A stretch of 64,000 nt of DNA from Rhizomys pruinosus. Lineage: Eukaryota > Chordata > Mammalia > Rodentia > Spalacidae. The DNA is taken from contig VZQC01005070.1 in NCBI GenBank assembly GCA_009823505.1, forward strand, positions 5,028,637-5,092,636, written 5' to 3'. The notes under the pieces were generated by a model. That model worked only from the letters and a program-made list of their open reading frames with translations, was not told the DNA's origin and searched no databases. The first letter of the stretch is position 1, and each line of letters starts with the position of its first letter. Of this stretch, positions 43,890-54,619 are shown piece after piece. Position numbers and translations under genes: made by a program.

Positions 43890-45190
43890 ACATACATATG
43901 CAGGCAGGCACTCTAGGCTACGGTCCAATAGATTTCTTATGCTACAAAAACTCTAGACCACTGAATTACATCCCAAACCCTGGAATTTTATATATATTTA
44001 CATAAAATTAGTGTTCTTTTTCACTTTGTTACCTCTTTGCATAATGTAAACTGATGTAGAATTTTCCTAATCTATTTCATTATAATTGTCTTCAGTTAAT
44101 ACTTTTAATACTAGCCTAAATCGTATTTTTTCCTATTTTAACATAAGCTAAAGGGAATCCTCATATTAAACTTGTACAACTCTCACAAAAGAAAGGAGAC
44201 AGAGTTTTTGGGGTTGAATTTCCATAACTGTGATTTTCTCAAATATACAAAAATATTCATTGTAAAGAATATGTATATCTAATATCTATTTACTATGCAA
44301 TTTGTATGATTTCATGCACATAGAGATGAAAAAATGTCCTAATTTTAAGAAAGCTATTGGATTTGGTGAAAAAAGGACTAACTTGGAAATACCATTTTCA
44401 TAGTGGAAGTTAAGTTGATATGAAGAGAAAGAAGTATGTAAAAGATTTGCAGGATCTCCAACTGATTGGTCATTCTCTTTTAGGCCTGGATATAATGCAT
44501 GAAGGGACATAATATCACAAAAGCTGAAGAATCCATTCAGATAAACAGTCCATCCCAGATTCCAGAGTTTTGTATAGCTGTGTGCCTGCCATAGATGGAA
44601 ATAGAATGTGAGGCATAGACTGTTTGTTACTATGTTGAAACATGTTAACAAACGCACATCTCTGTGATTTTTTTTATTTACTATTTACGTTGGGTATTTG
44701 TTTAGCAATTTTCAGGAAGAAACAAATATTGTGGGTTAGAATAATATGCAAACCAGGAAACAAGATCTATGCCAGTTGTATAGGTAAAAATGTAAACATG
44801 ATTGTTTGCACTATAAAACAGTTAAGGAGATTTTTGAGGACAAGTGATTTTTCATTATTCTGATGTCTGAGCTTTTGTCACAGATAACATGTAAGAACTC
44901 TGGGAGGTGGAAAGCATCTAACTAGAGTTTCATTCTTTGAAGATTAATGGTACCTGTACTGCTGGCTCTAAGAACAGGCAGTATGTAACAAAATAGAATG
45001 ATAGTTAAATTCACAGAAAGAACAAGATGCAAGCTTTTGGTTATGTATGTTTCCTTTAATTAGTAGATTATTGCTTATTAACATTAGTTAATTGGATGAG
45101 TCTTTTAATTTAATATATGCTAAATAAATAAGAGTGAATGCTCACAAGATTTTTATAATACTCTTTATACAGTCAAACATACAATGTCAT
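43890..45190. other. Unique AT-rich sequence
   Basis: The only feature is a 123-codon minus-strand frame at 44286-44657, which I do not consider a gene. Confidence 0.4.
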
Positions 45191-45520
45191 GGGGGGGGGT
45201 CTCAGTTGCAAAAACACTTGCCTTATAAATACAATGACTTGTGTCTGGATCCTGAGAACCCACATCAATTATCCAGGAGTGGAGGCAGAACCTTGTAACC
45301 TCAGCACTAGAGAGGCAAAGGCAAATGGATCCCCGGTGCTCGCTACCTAATCTAGGCTAACTATGAGTCTCAGATCAGTGGTAGATCCTGTCTGAAAGGA
45401 GGTGGCCTGTGTCCCTGCGGATGACCCCTGAAGTTGTCCGCTGGCTTCCATATGCACCTCCTGTTCAAAAGTACACTGACATGCCCCAAAACACATAAAA
45501 GAAGAAAAATGCAACATTAA
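45190..45520 (+). mobile_element. B4A-type SINE
   Basis: Head with TGTGTCTGGATCCTGAGAAC, B1-like middle GTAACCTCAGCACTAGAGAG and AGATCCTGTCTGAAAGGAGG, and 3' end GATGACCCCTGAAGTTGTCC, GCTGGCTTCCATATGCAC. This ID/B1 fusion order is that of B4. Confidence 0.7.
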
Positions 45521-45921
45521 TATTTTCCTCACACAAGACTTTTTCTAGCCTTGCCCAACTGCAACCATGGAATGGATCATTAGCTATGCTAGGACCAGAA
45601 ATCTCCAAATGAATGATGATTGTTCTTATATATACTGGTTCCTTTCTTCACAGGGAATCTTCAAAGGACCCTCATTGACAGCCCTTAACAAGTAACTGTG
45701 GTAAGACAAATCACAACAGGAAATGCTTTCTGGATATGCTGAAACCCAAAATTAAATAAAAATCAAGCACTAGTGAATCTCCGGTGCTTCAAACAGTACT
45801 CCACTGTTACACTACATGACTTCACCACTGCCTTAGTTCTGAAAACAAATGTCCAGTTGGTACTCTGTATGTTACCAGTAACCACAACACCAATAAACAC
45901 TTTTTTAAAATCCTGGGCTCA

Positions 45922-46159
45922 CTGGGACTGGAGAGATAGCCTATCGGCTAAGAGCGCCGACTGCTCTTGCAGAGGACCCGGGTTCGATCCCCAGCACCCA
46001 CATGGCGGATGAGAATAGTCTTTAACTCCAGTTCCAGGGGAATCCGACATCCTCTTCTAACCTCTGCAGCATTGCACTACATGGGTGCACAAACCTACAT
46101 GCAGACAGTTCATTCTTTCACATAAAAATTAAGTAAATAAATAAAATTAAAATAAAATG
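45922..46159 (+). mobile_element. B2-like SINE, copy A
   Basis: GGGACTGGAGAGATAGCCTA, intact B box GGGTTCGATCCCC, tail AAATAAATAAAATTAAAATA. Perfect target-site duplication AAATCCTGGGCTCA on both sides. One of the youngest SINEs in the window. Confidence 0.95.
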
Positions 46160-46199
46160 AAATCCTGGGCTCAGATTTCAGATTATTGAATACTATAAA

Positions 46200-47095
46200 T
46201 AATAGTACTTTTTTACAGCCTCTAAGTCATCATTTATTGATTTATAGAGCACCCATCACACGATTAAGGTGCTTTACAATACAGTGAATATCACAACAAA
46301 ACTCACATAGTTAAATACAGTCAACAAATTACAAAACTAAAAAAACAAATAAAAAAAAAACTGGAATGAAGCAACATTATGTCAAATTTCAAAGATGTTG
46401 AGAAGTGGTAGTGCAAAAAAGGTATTTCCACCAACTGGAGACCAGACAAAAGATACACAGGCAACACAACTCAAAGTTGGAAGATTTGTAGAGGGTCAAT
46501 GAGCATATAAATAAAATTTCAGAACTGGGAATGAAGACCATTAAAAGATACTATGACACCCAAGTGATCACAGAACTAGAAGAATAACCTCACAGACATT
46601 GCCTTTTAATGACAAAGAAATCAACTTCATATAGATTTTAGCTCAAGAGGCCATAAAGCCACTGAGATCATGCCATTATAAACACAGGCTGAAACTGACA
46701 AGCCTCCACAAGAACTTGGAATAAATTTAAGTAACAGCCAATAGTTCTACAACCTAAAGGACAATGTAGATGTTGTTTGTGGTTGGCACAGGTTGGGGAG
46801 GAGGGAGATGGGACTTTTCCTAAAGCAAAGAAGAATTGCCTCACACTAATGATGAGACATTGGTGGGACAAAAGCCACCTGGTTTAATGCCACCTGAGTG
46901 TGAGTTTCATCAAATGTAGAGGCATTTAAAATTCACATTGTCAGATGAACACTGGGAAAGGCATAGATGACGTCTCTGATGGAGGAAAGTAAGCCCTAAC
47001 ATCTAAGCCTGTTTTTTGTGTGTGGCAAGGTCAGGGCACCAAGTGGGAATAATAATACTTTTATTGGATATACAAAAAAATTCTCTCTTTTTCTG
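46200..47095. other. Unassigned sequence, copy A
   Basis: No repeat or gene recognised. 46235-46285 (TTTATTGATTTATAGAGCAC, AAGGTGCTTTACAAT) resembles the tail of an ancient SINE. The rest is A-rich with no long frame. Confidence 0.35.
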
Positions 47096-47126
47096 GACTT
47101 TTTGAGACAGAGACTCCCTTTAGTCA

Positions 47127-47127
47127 N
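47127..47127. other. Single N at the duplication junction
   Basis: It lies exactly between the end of one copy and the start of the other. Confidence 0.95.
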
Positions 47128-48481
47128 TCAAGCACTAGTGAATCTCCGGTGCTTCAAACAGTACTCCACTGTTACACTACATGACTTCACCACTGCCTTA
47201 GTTCTGAAAACAAATGTCCAGTTGGTACTCTGTATGTTACCACTAACCACAACACCAATAAACACTTTTTTAAAATCCTGGGCTCACTGGGACTGGAGAG
47301 ATAGCCTATCGGCTAAGAGCGCCGGCTGCTCTTGCAGAGGACCCGGGTTCGATCCCCAGCACCCACATGGCGGATGAGAACAGTCTTTAACTCCAGTTCC
47401 AGGGGAATCCGACATCCTCTTCTAACCTCTGCAGCATTGCACTACACGGGTGCACAAACCTACATGCAGACAGTACATTCTTTCACATAAAAATTAAGTA
47501 AATAAATAAAATTAAAATAAAATGAAATCCTGGGCTCAGATTTCAGATTATTGAATACTATAAATAATAGTACTTTTTTACAGCCTCTAAGTCATCATTT
47601 ATTGATTTATAAAGCACCCATCACACGATTAAGGTGCTTTACAATACAGTGAATATCACAACAAAACTCACATAGTTAAATACAGTCAACAAATTACAAA
47701 ACTAAAAAAACAAATTAAAAAAAAACTGGAATGAAGCAACATTATGTCAAATTTCAAAGATGTTGAGAAGTGGTAGTGCAAAAAAGGTATTTCCACCAAC
47801 TGGAGACCAGACAAAAGATACACAGGCAACACAACTCAAAGTTGGAAGATTTGTAGAGGGTCAATGAGCATATAAATAAAATTTCAGAACTGGGAATGAA
47901 GACCATTAAAAGATACTATGACACCCAAGTGATCACAGAACTAGAAGAATAACCTCACAGACATTGCCTTTTAATGACAAAGAAATCAACTTCATATAGA
48001 TTTTAGCTCAAGAGGCCATAAAGCCACTGAGATCATGCCATTATAAACACAGGCTGAAACTGACAAGCCTCCACAAGAACTTGGAATAAATTTAAGTAAC
48101 AGCCAATAGTTCTACAACCTAAAGGACAATGTAGATGTTGTTTGTGGTTGGCACAGGTTGGGGAGGAGGGAGATGGGACTTTTCCTAAAGCAAAGAAGAA
48201 TTGCCTCACACTAATGATGAGACATTGGTGGGACAAAAGCCACCTGGTTTAATGCCACCTGAGTGTGAGTTTCATCAAATGTAGAGGCATTTAAAATTCA
48301 CATTGTCAGATGAACACCGGGAAAGGCATCTCTGATGGAGGAAAGTAAGCCCTAACATCTAAGCCTGTTTTTTGTGTGTGGCAAGGTCAGGGCACCAAGT
48401 GGGAATAATAATACTTTTATTGGATATACAAAAAAATTCTCTCTTTTTCTGGACTTTTTGAGACAGAGACTCCCTTTAGTC
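47128..48481 (+). repeat. Direct duplication, copy B (1.35 kb)
   Basis: It starts TCAAGCACTAGTGAATC, as at 45763, and continues past the duplication into the rest of the B1. Differences from copy A are a handful of substitutions (for example CGACTGC/CGGCTGC, CTACATGGG/CTACACGGG) and a 10-base deletion at about 48327. Confidence 0.95.
47286..47524 (+). mobile_element. B2-like SINE, copy B
   Basis: Same insertion as 45922-46159 with the same flanks. Confidence 0.95.
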
Positions 48482-48600
48482 GTAGCTGGCCTGGAGATCT
48501 CTCTGTAGATCAGGCTGGTCTTGAACTCAGAGAGATCTGCCTGCGCCTGCCTCTGTCTCCCAAGTGCTGGAGTGCTGGGATTAAAGCTACCATGCCTTGC
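48454..48600 (-). mobile_element. B1 SINE
   Basis: TTTGAGACAGAGACTCCCTT, CAGGCTGGTCTTGAACTCAG, a doubled AGTGCTGG near 48565. The head is truncated at CTACCATGCCTTGC. Its first 29 bases also appear at 47098-47126. Confidence 0.9.
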
Positions 48601-48627
48601 TAAAATTTTTTTCTCTTTTTAACATTT

Positions 48628-48860
48628 AGTGTGTGTGTGTGTGTCTGTGTGTTTGTGTGTGTTTGTGTATGTTTGTGTGTGGGGGGTGTGGATGCATGTA
48701 TGTGTGGGTAGACTATATGTGGAGATCAGAGGACAAATTGTAGAAATGGCTTATCTCCTTACACCAATTGGTTCTGCGGATGGAACACAGGCCATCAGGC
48801 TTGGCAGCAAGCTTCTTTACATGCTGAAACATCTGGTCGACCTAAGGTGTCTGCTCTAAT
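48628..48860 (-). mobile_element. TG-rich tract and B3/B4-like SINE
   Basis: TG repeats at 48628-48690, then GGAGATCAGAGGACAAATTG, ATTGGTTCTGCGGATGGAAC and CATCAGGCTTGGCAGCAAGC, in the minus orientation of B3. Confidence 0.7.
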
Positions 48861-48869
48861 TGAAACATA

Positions 48870-49330
48870 AGGTTTAGTTACAGAAAGATTACTTTCCTAC
48901 TATCATTGTTTTGTATGTATGTATCAGGTTAGGATGTCTTTGAATTTCATGTAGTTAGAACGTTAGAGCTTAAAAATTGTTATTTGAGTTTCTAACTTGA
49001 GTTTCATATAAAATTTTTAAATGAATTTTGGCTTCAGATCAGGAGAGAATTTCCAATTTCTGAAATGTCCCTGAAGACACTTCTGTAAATTTGGTCTAAA
49101 TATTTATGTGAATTGGTGTTGTCAGCATTGACAATTACAAAATCAAAATATTGATCAACTCTGAGAAACATTGAAAACATTCTCTATCATGTACTCTCAA
49201 ATATTCAGCCAAGATTTAATTCTTGATGTGAAATTAAACAAGCATATTCATCTCATTAGTATGCAAGTCGTCTTTTATCTCTAGTAAGTGGTAAAATTTC
49301 ATGTATACCAAAGAACTGTTTAAAAATATT
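48870..49330. other. Unique AT-rich sequence
   Basis: Nothing recognised. Confidence 0.4.
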
Positions 49331-49335
49331 TTCTT

Positions 49336-49480
49336 GGCCTTTAATCCTAGCACTTGGGAGGCAGAGGCAGGCAGATCTTTGTGAGTTCAAGGCCAGCCTG
49401 GTCTACAGAGTGAGTTCCAGGACAGCTGGGGCTACAGGGAGACCCTGTCTCAAAAAGACCAAAAAAAAAAAAAAAAAAAT
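49336..49480 (+). mobile_element. 5'-truncated B1 SINE
   Basis: Begins at GGCCTTTAATCCTAGCACTT and ends CTCAAAAAGACC plus about 19 A. The A tail is long and uniform, so recent. Confidence 0.95.
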
Positions 49481-49511
49481 CTCAATATATATAATATATA
49501 TATATTTTCTT

Positions 49512-49738
49512 GGGCCTGGAGAGATGGCTCAGCAGTTAGGGGCACTGGCTGATCTAGCAAAGTAGCCAGGGTTGAGTTAAAGAATCAACATGGCCTTGCA
49601 CAACCGTCTGCAACTCCTGTTCCAGGGGAATATGACACCCTCCTCTGACCTTCCTAGTCATTGCAGAATATGGGTGCACTTACATGCATGCAGGCAAGAG
49701 ATTCATATACATAATAAATAATAAAAATATAAAAAAAA
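49512..49738 (+). mobile_element. Old B2-like SINE
   Basis: GGGCCTGGAGAGATGGCTCA, AGCCAGGGTTGAGTTAAAGA (eroded B box), CTGTTCCAGGGGAATATGAC, tail ATAATAAATAATAAAA. Confidence 0.88.
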
Positions 49739-49745
49739 TATTTCT

Positions 49746-49880
49746 TGTCTTTTTGAGACAGGGTCTCCCTGTAGCCCTAGTTGACCTGGAATTTACTATG
49801 TAGACCAGTCTGACCTCAACCTGACAGAGATCCATCTGCCTCTGCTTCCCAAGTGCTGGTATTAAAAGTATGCCCCAATA
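49746..49880 (-). mobile_element. Old B1 SINE
   Basis: TTTTTGAGACAGGGTCTCCC, AGTCTGACCTCAACCTGACA, AGTGCTGGTATTAAAAGTAT. Confidence 0.85.
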
Positions 49881-49884
49881 GTTT

Positions 49885-50000
49885 TAATGTTTGTAAATGG
49901 TAAATTATTACTTTGTATAATTATTTTATATACCATTGTGCCTTCACTATATGGAAATTTCTACAGAAGAAAAAGGAGGTTGTGGTAAAAGAGGACGACC
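49885..50000. other. Unassigned short stretch
   Basis: AT-rich, nothing recognised. Confidence 0.3.
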
Positions 50001-50004
50001 CCTG

Positions 50005-50490
50005 GTCTATGGTAGATGGAATACTGTCCTCAACTCAAATATGCTTGTCTTATACATGTTATATGTGAATTTTACCTTCCATAGATAAATGGATTGTTCA
50101 GATGTGATTTAGTTAACAACCATGCGTTAACTTCCAGGAGAGGTTCTTCCTGGTGCTCCAAGAATGCATTAACAATTGTTCTTTCAAAACAGGTTCAAGG
50201 AGAATTTTGAGACACGAGTGAGGGTAGAGTACATGTGTGCACAGAATCAGAGATGACAGACTGGCCAGGAACAAGTGAATGCTGCAGCCCGCAGAATGTG
50301 GAGGAAGAAAAGACTCTTCTAGAGCATGTGGAGGAATGTGGCCCTCCCAGTATCTGATTTCAACCCACTGACACTTATTCTGAATTTCTGAATACCAGAA
50401 TTGGAAGATAATATACATGGATTGTTTCAGCTATCCATTTTATAGTATTACATTATAGCACCACCACAATCTGATACATAATAAAATAAG
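50005..50490 (+). mobile_element. MLT1-type MaLR solo LTR
   Basis: TGGTAGATGGAATACTGTCC, TCAGATGTGATTTAGTTAAC, AATGCTGCAGCCCGCAGAAT, GGCCCTCCCAGTATCTGATT and TGTTTCAGCTATCC then TAGTATTACATTATAGCA follow the order of MLT1 LTR landmarks as I remember them. The internal 101-codon minus frame is chance. This is an ancient endogenous-retrovirus-like relic with no coding part. Confidence 0.65.
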
Positions 50491-50499
50491 CAAGTCAAT

Positions 50500-51250
50500 T
50501 CCAATTTAACCCCACCTTATTCACCTGTGCATGAGACTTCGAACATGTCAATGGATGTGACTTTTGGAAGCTACCTCCTTATAGTAGCTGAAAGAGAACA
50601 TATTGCTTTTAGAACTGCCTAAATATTCAACGTATAATTTATCACAAATCTTTTGAAGGCTAGTACATGAAGATGTTTTACAGGTGAGCAAGAATACTGT
50701 CTTCTATTAATTTTGAGGTAAATGGTTCAATTGTGATATAGGAGACATTTTGTTTGTACTTCATTTCAACCTCAAAACTGAAGTTAACTACAGATGCTGC
50801 TGGAAGAAGAGGTTTCCTATGCTGCTGTGTATCAAAGAAGATATTTTCTGACCTTTACATTCCTGCTTCACTATCTCCATCATCACTTGTCAATGAATGT
50901 TTAGAAATTATGGAACATCTCCCTGAGAGCTAGACTACAGTGTTTAATTAGTTGGTTTGGCATAACATATGAGCTCCTTCTAAATGCTTTATCATTCTAA
51001 CTTTCAATATCATTCTTTTTCTTGAAAGAAGTAACTCAAACTTTTCTTAAACCCTGACAGATCCTGCCTCTAGATTAACAGAATTGATGTTTGTATTCTA
51101 TAGGATGGCTTCTAAAATTAAGCATGCCTGTTTTAATTCTGCTCAATCTTTCAATTAACTTGGTAGTGGAAATTTGCCCAATAACTACAAAATATATCTC
51201 ACAGAATTCTTTGTCAGTCACATGCTGACATTCCAGTATTATAATTAGCA
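50500..51250. other. Unique sequence
   Basis: Nothing recognised. Confidence 0.4.
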
Positions 51251-51302
51251 ATTAAACAGTATTTTTTATTTATTTATTCATTCATTTATTTATTTATTTA
51301 TT

Positions 51303-51444
51303 GGTCTTTTCGAGACAGAGTCTCCCAGTAGCCTCAGCTGACCTGGAACTCACTCTGTAGAACAGGCTGGCCTTGAACTCACAAAGATCCACCTGCCTCT
51401 GCCTCCCGAGTGCTAGGATTAAACGTGTGTGCCACCACGCCCGG
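51303..51444 (-). mobile_element. B1 SINE
   Basis: TCTTTTCGAGACAGAGTCTC to GTGCCACCACGCCCGGC. AAACAGTATTTTTTA flanks it on both sides. Preceded by a TTTA-type tail at 51262-51302. Confidence 0.95.
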
Positions 51445-51587
51445 CAAACAGTATTTTTTAAAGCAAATAAAACAGCCAATAAAGAAAGAGAGAAGTAGTC
51501 TATGTCAAGTGAAAGAAGTTGCAGAATAGAAGAGAAAGATTTTTATTTTTGCTTTAAATACAAATAAAGAAATTAAAACTGTTCGCA

Positions 51588-51987
51588 TTCACCTTGAATT
51601 GCTGTGACAAAACCCTTCGACCAGTACCAACTTGGGGAGGAAAGAGTTTATTTGGCTTACATCTCCCAGGTCACATTTCATCACTGAAGGAGCCCAAGGT
51701 AGGAACTCAGGGCAGGAACTTGGAGGCAGGAGCTGAAGCACAGGCTTGGAGGAAGGCTGCTCACTGGCCTCTCCTCCAGGCCTGTGCTCAATCTGCATTC
51801 CTATACAATACAGGATTACCTAAGGGGAAGTGCACCACCCAAAGTGGCCTGGGCCCTTCCACATCAGTCAACAAACAAGAAAATGCCCCCAGGCATGGCC
51901 ACATGCTAGTCTAATGGAGGCAACTCCCCAGTAATGGCTCCTTCAACCCAGGTATGTCAAGTTGACAACCAAAGCTAACCAGCACAA
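51588..51987 (+). mobile_element. RMER-type rodent interspersed repeat
   Basis: TTGAATTGCTGTGACAAAAC, GAGGAAAGAGTTTATTTGGC, TCACTGAAGGAGCCCAAGG, GGAGGCAGGAGCTGAAGCA, GAAAATGCCCCCAGGCATGG and TGTCAAGTTGACAACC, AACCAGCACA match a very common mouse repeat. I believe it is of the RMER1 group, but the exact name is from memory. The 106-codon plus frame inside is a by-product. Confidence 0.6.
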
Positions 51988-52003
51988 AGCTGATATTTAA
52001 CTT

Positions 52004-52503
52004 TTATTGAGCTGTGTACATCATCATCCTTTCAATAAGTATTTTGGCAGAGAATGCTTGAGATACCAGACAAGGTGGCTTTCTAGGGGTTTTCTTGCCC
52101 AACTGCAGAAATAATTTCAGGCAATAGTTATCTTTCTTCCAGAGGACAATATGAAATGTATATTTGCTTGTTTCTGGTGCCTTCTTCAGGGATAAAGGGA
52201 ATTTGATGATCTCGATTTCAAAAGCAATGTGTTTGTGCTGAGCAGACACTCCCACCTGTACAGGAGTAACCCCAAACTCATCATTTAAGTCATTTGGTAG
52301 ATGAAATAGTCCCAAGTTCTAGCAGACACACCCTTGGACTCTATACACAAGGCTTTGTAGACTTCCATTCCTGGTGGGAGAACTGCAAATCTTTGCCACA
52401 TAAAGCCACCTCTGCTACTGCCTATGTCACATAGGTAGCACTGAGTCTCTAACCTCTCTCCATCCCTCTTAAAGGAAGCATTAGATGTCAGGTTAGTAAT
52501 CAT
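52004..52503 (-). pseudogene. Unidentified reading frame pair, possible processed pseudogene
   Basis: Minus-strand frames of 72 codons (52285-52503) and 103 codons (52004-52315) overlap in neighbouring frames at about 52310. In the overlap the first frame reads TWDYFIYQMT and the second LFHLPNDLNDEF, so a single-base frameshift would join them into about 170 codons. The composition is protein-like: WQRFAVLPPGMEVYKAL, CYLCDIG, TFHIVLWKKDNYCLKL. It ends with a stop inside CAGCTCAATAAAAG, a polyadenylation signal. I do not recognise the protein. No poly(A) tract or introns are visible. Alternatives are an unrecognised repeat or a chance pair of frames. Confidence 0.35.
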
Positions 52504-52519
52504 GATAGAATCTGTTTAT

Positions 52520-53100
52520 TTTTGGAAGTACATATGGGGGTCGTGCTTTTACAATTATCTTTATTTTCTATAATTAATTTATAAATCATTAAATAAAAAT
52601 TAACTCACTGTGAGAAGTGTCAAGACAAGTGTCACCTATCCAAGGGGAGAGACAAGTTCAACTTCTGAAAGTAGAGAATTTCCTGCACTTCATTCTGCAG
52701 ACTCAGTTAGAAGTAAATGGTGATAATTCAAAGGAGAAAACTTTTAGTAAGCTAATCCTTGCTCTATCTGAATTCATTTCTCCTGGAGAATAGAATTGCT
52801 CTCTACAGCTGTGGTACAGCCTTTGAGGACAGCACAGAATACTACATCACAAAGTAAGCTAAGATCTAAATTTCTAATGGATCAGGAGTACTTAGCTTGA
52901 TGACTGTTAACCTCATTGGCCAGTTTATTTAGAGCAGAGCACAGAGGCATTGCAAATAGTCAGTGAGCTCTGCTGCCTGAATGTGCTAAGGGTTACATTG
53001 GAAGTTCATGGAAAATTTTAGTAGCTTTCTTATGAAAACAACACAGGCAAATGTTATTGGAATACAATTTGTAGTTTGTAATCATTGTTTTCTTTTCTTT
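52520..53100. other. Unique sequence
   Basis: Nothing recognised. Confidence 0.4.
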
Positions 53101-53117
53101 TAAAATTGAGTGATGGA

Positions 53118-53274
53118 GCCGGGCCTGGTGGCACATGCCTTTAATCTAGCACTTGGGAGGCAGATGCAGGCGGATCTTTGTGAGTTCAAGGCCAGCCTGG
53201 TCTACAGAGTGAGTTCCAGGACAGCTGGGACTACAGGGAGACCCTGTCTGGAAAAAGACCAAAAAAAAAAAAAA
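53118..53274 (+). mobile_element. B1 SINE
   Basis: GCCGGGCCTGGTGGCACATG, CTGGAAAAAGACC and a 15-A tail. Target-site duplication AATTGAGTGATGG at 53104 and 53277. Confidence 0.95.
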
Positions 53275-53289
53275 AGAATTGAGTGATGG

Positions 53290-53970
53290 GACTCACATGC
53301 ACTGAGTGCAATCACATTAAAGCAACATTGATGCCCAAATTCTTTTGTTACCTGTTGACTCTAGTCATTAGCTGTATAATTCTTTCATGTGACTGTCCAG
53401 AGAGAGTGACCATATTAACTGGGTTTTCCCCCATTCTCCTTTGCTGTGTCCAAAACCTGTCGCAATAGCATTTAGAAGAAAAATTACCTCTTAATTCTAT
53501 CACTGTCTAAAGTCCACATTCCCTATATCTCATGACATGATTAATGTAACTTTGGACTAAATGATTACCTGGAATACCATCCCATAATCAGAAGTAGTTT
53601 TATAATCTCATACCACTCAAATGCTCTATTGGTTTTAGAAATGCTTCAAGCTGGTCAATTCTGGAGTTTGACAAAGTCATGTAGAAGAACTTGTGTTCCA
53701 CCTTCTTTGTTTTCCTCTATCCAAAGGCATTTCACTTATACTTATCACATTACACATATCAATAAAGCAATATTGCTAGGCATGATAAATGATTGCCTGT
53801 TGTTTCTGTACATGGATCTTTAAAAGTAAGATACACTGAGATACTAGGTAGAGAGTAACCAAGGAACTATACAATACAGGTGCCATATGCTTTAGTTTGC
53901 AGTGTAAGAACAGGATTCTGGGATTGCTGAGAACTTCAGTTTAGGATTAATGGCTCACATTGCCTATTCT
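53290..53970. other. Unique sequence
   Basis: Nothing recognised. Confidence 0.4.
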
Positions 53971-53974
53971 ACAA

Positions 53975-54335
53975 TGTACTGGGTATGTGACAATAGGCAA
54001 ATTATTTAGTGCCATAAACCCTACTGTCTTAAATATTGTTCAAATACCCAGAATAGATATAAGCCTTCTAGGATGGTTTTGAGAATGGGATTATATTATG
54101 TGGATTATTTGATATATAAATAAAATTTATATAAATAGTAACCTTGTTGATTCAAGGCTAGAGTTGTAGAAAACCTTCAATCCGAATGACATCTTCAAAA
54201 GCATAAGGAACAGGAGAAAATAACTCAAGTTATCTTCAGAGTCCAAAATTTTTATATAAATAATAAAACACTTAGTGTGCATAGGGACTTACAATGAGCA
54301 AGGCATGGTGTTCAGTACATGTTCCATGTAACACT
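53975..54335 (+). mobile_element. Possible MIR remnants
   Basis: GTGACAATAGGCAAATTATT and, at 54280-54320, GGGACTTACAATGAGCAAGG, CATGGTGTTCAGTAC resemble pieces of the MIR core. Weak. Confidence 0.35.
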
Positions 54336-54619
54336 GTGAAAACACTCCAATTATCCCCCCTTTCCTTCCCCTGTTCTTCCATCTTCTCCTCCTCTAATAT
54401 ATACAAATTAAATAGAATAAACTAAACATATTGGTCCATGGATGGTCATGTATATCCCCAGATTTAATGTCAACTTCATCATTAAACAGAGGATGAGCTG
54501 TAAATCTAGAAAGGTTCTCTTCCTTGAGTTGTATACACTTAGATAGCAACTCACCTAGAGGATGTATTCTTTAGTATGAAAGAACCAATTGCTGTATGTA
54601 AATGTTTTTAAAAATACTT

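Larger units (their letters stand above)
45763..47126 (+). repeat. Direct duplication, copy A (1.36 kb)
   Basis: Repeated at 47128-48481. It ends one base before the N at 47127, in the middle of a B1 (GACTCCCTTTAGTC). Confidence 0.95.

Noticed and set aside
43658..43928. Three overlapping frames of Ser-Ile-Tyr-Leu repeats
   Set aside because: Translations of the GATA microsatellite.
44286..44657. 123-codon minus-strand frame
   Set aside because: Phe/Leu/Ser-rich composition expected of AT-rich DNA, no recognisable domain, no splice or promoter signals, no partner frame.
50113..50418. 101-codon minus-strand frame
   Set aside because: It lies antisense within an MLT1-type LTR.
51594..51914. 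106-codon plus-strand frame
   Set aside because: It lies within an RMER-type repeat; such frames recur with every copy of the repeat.
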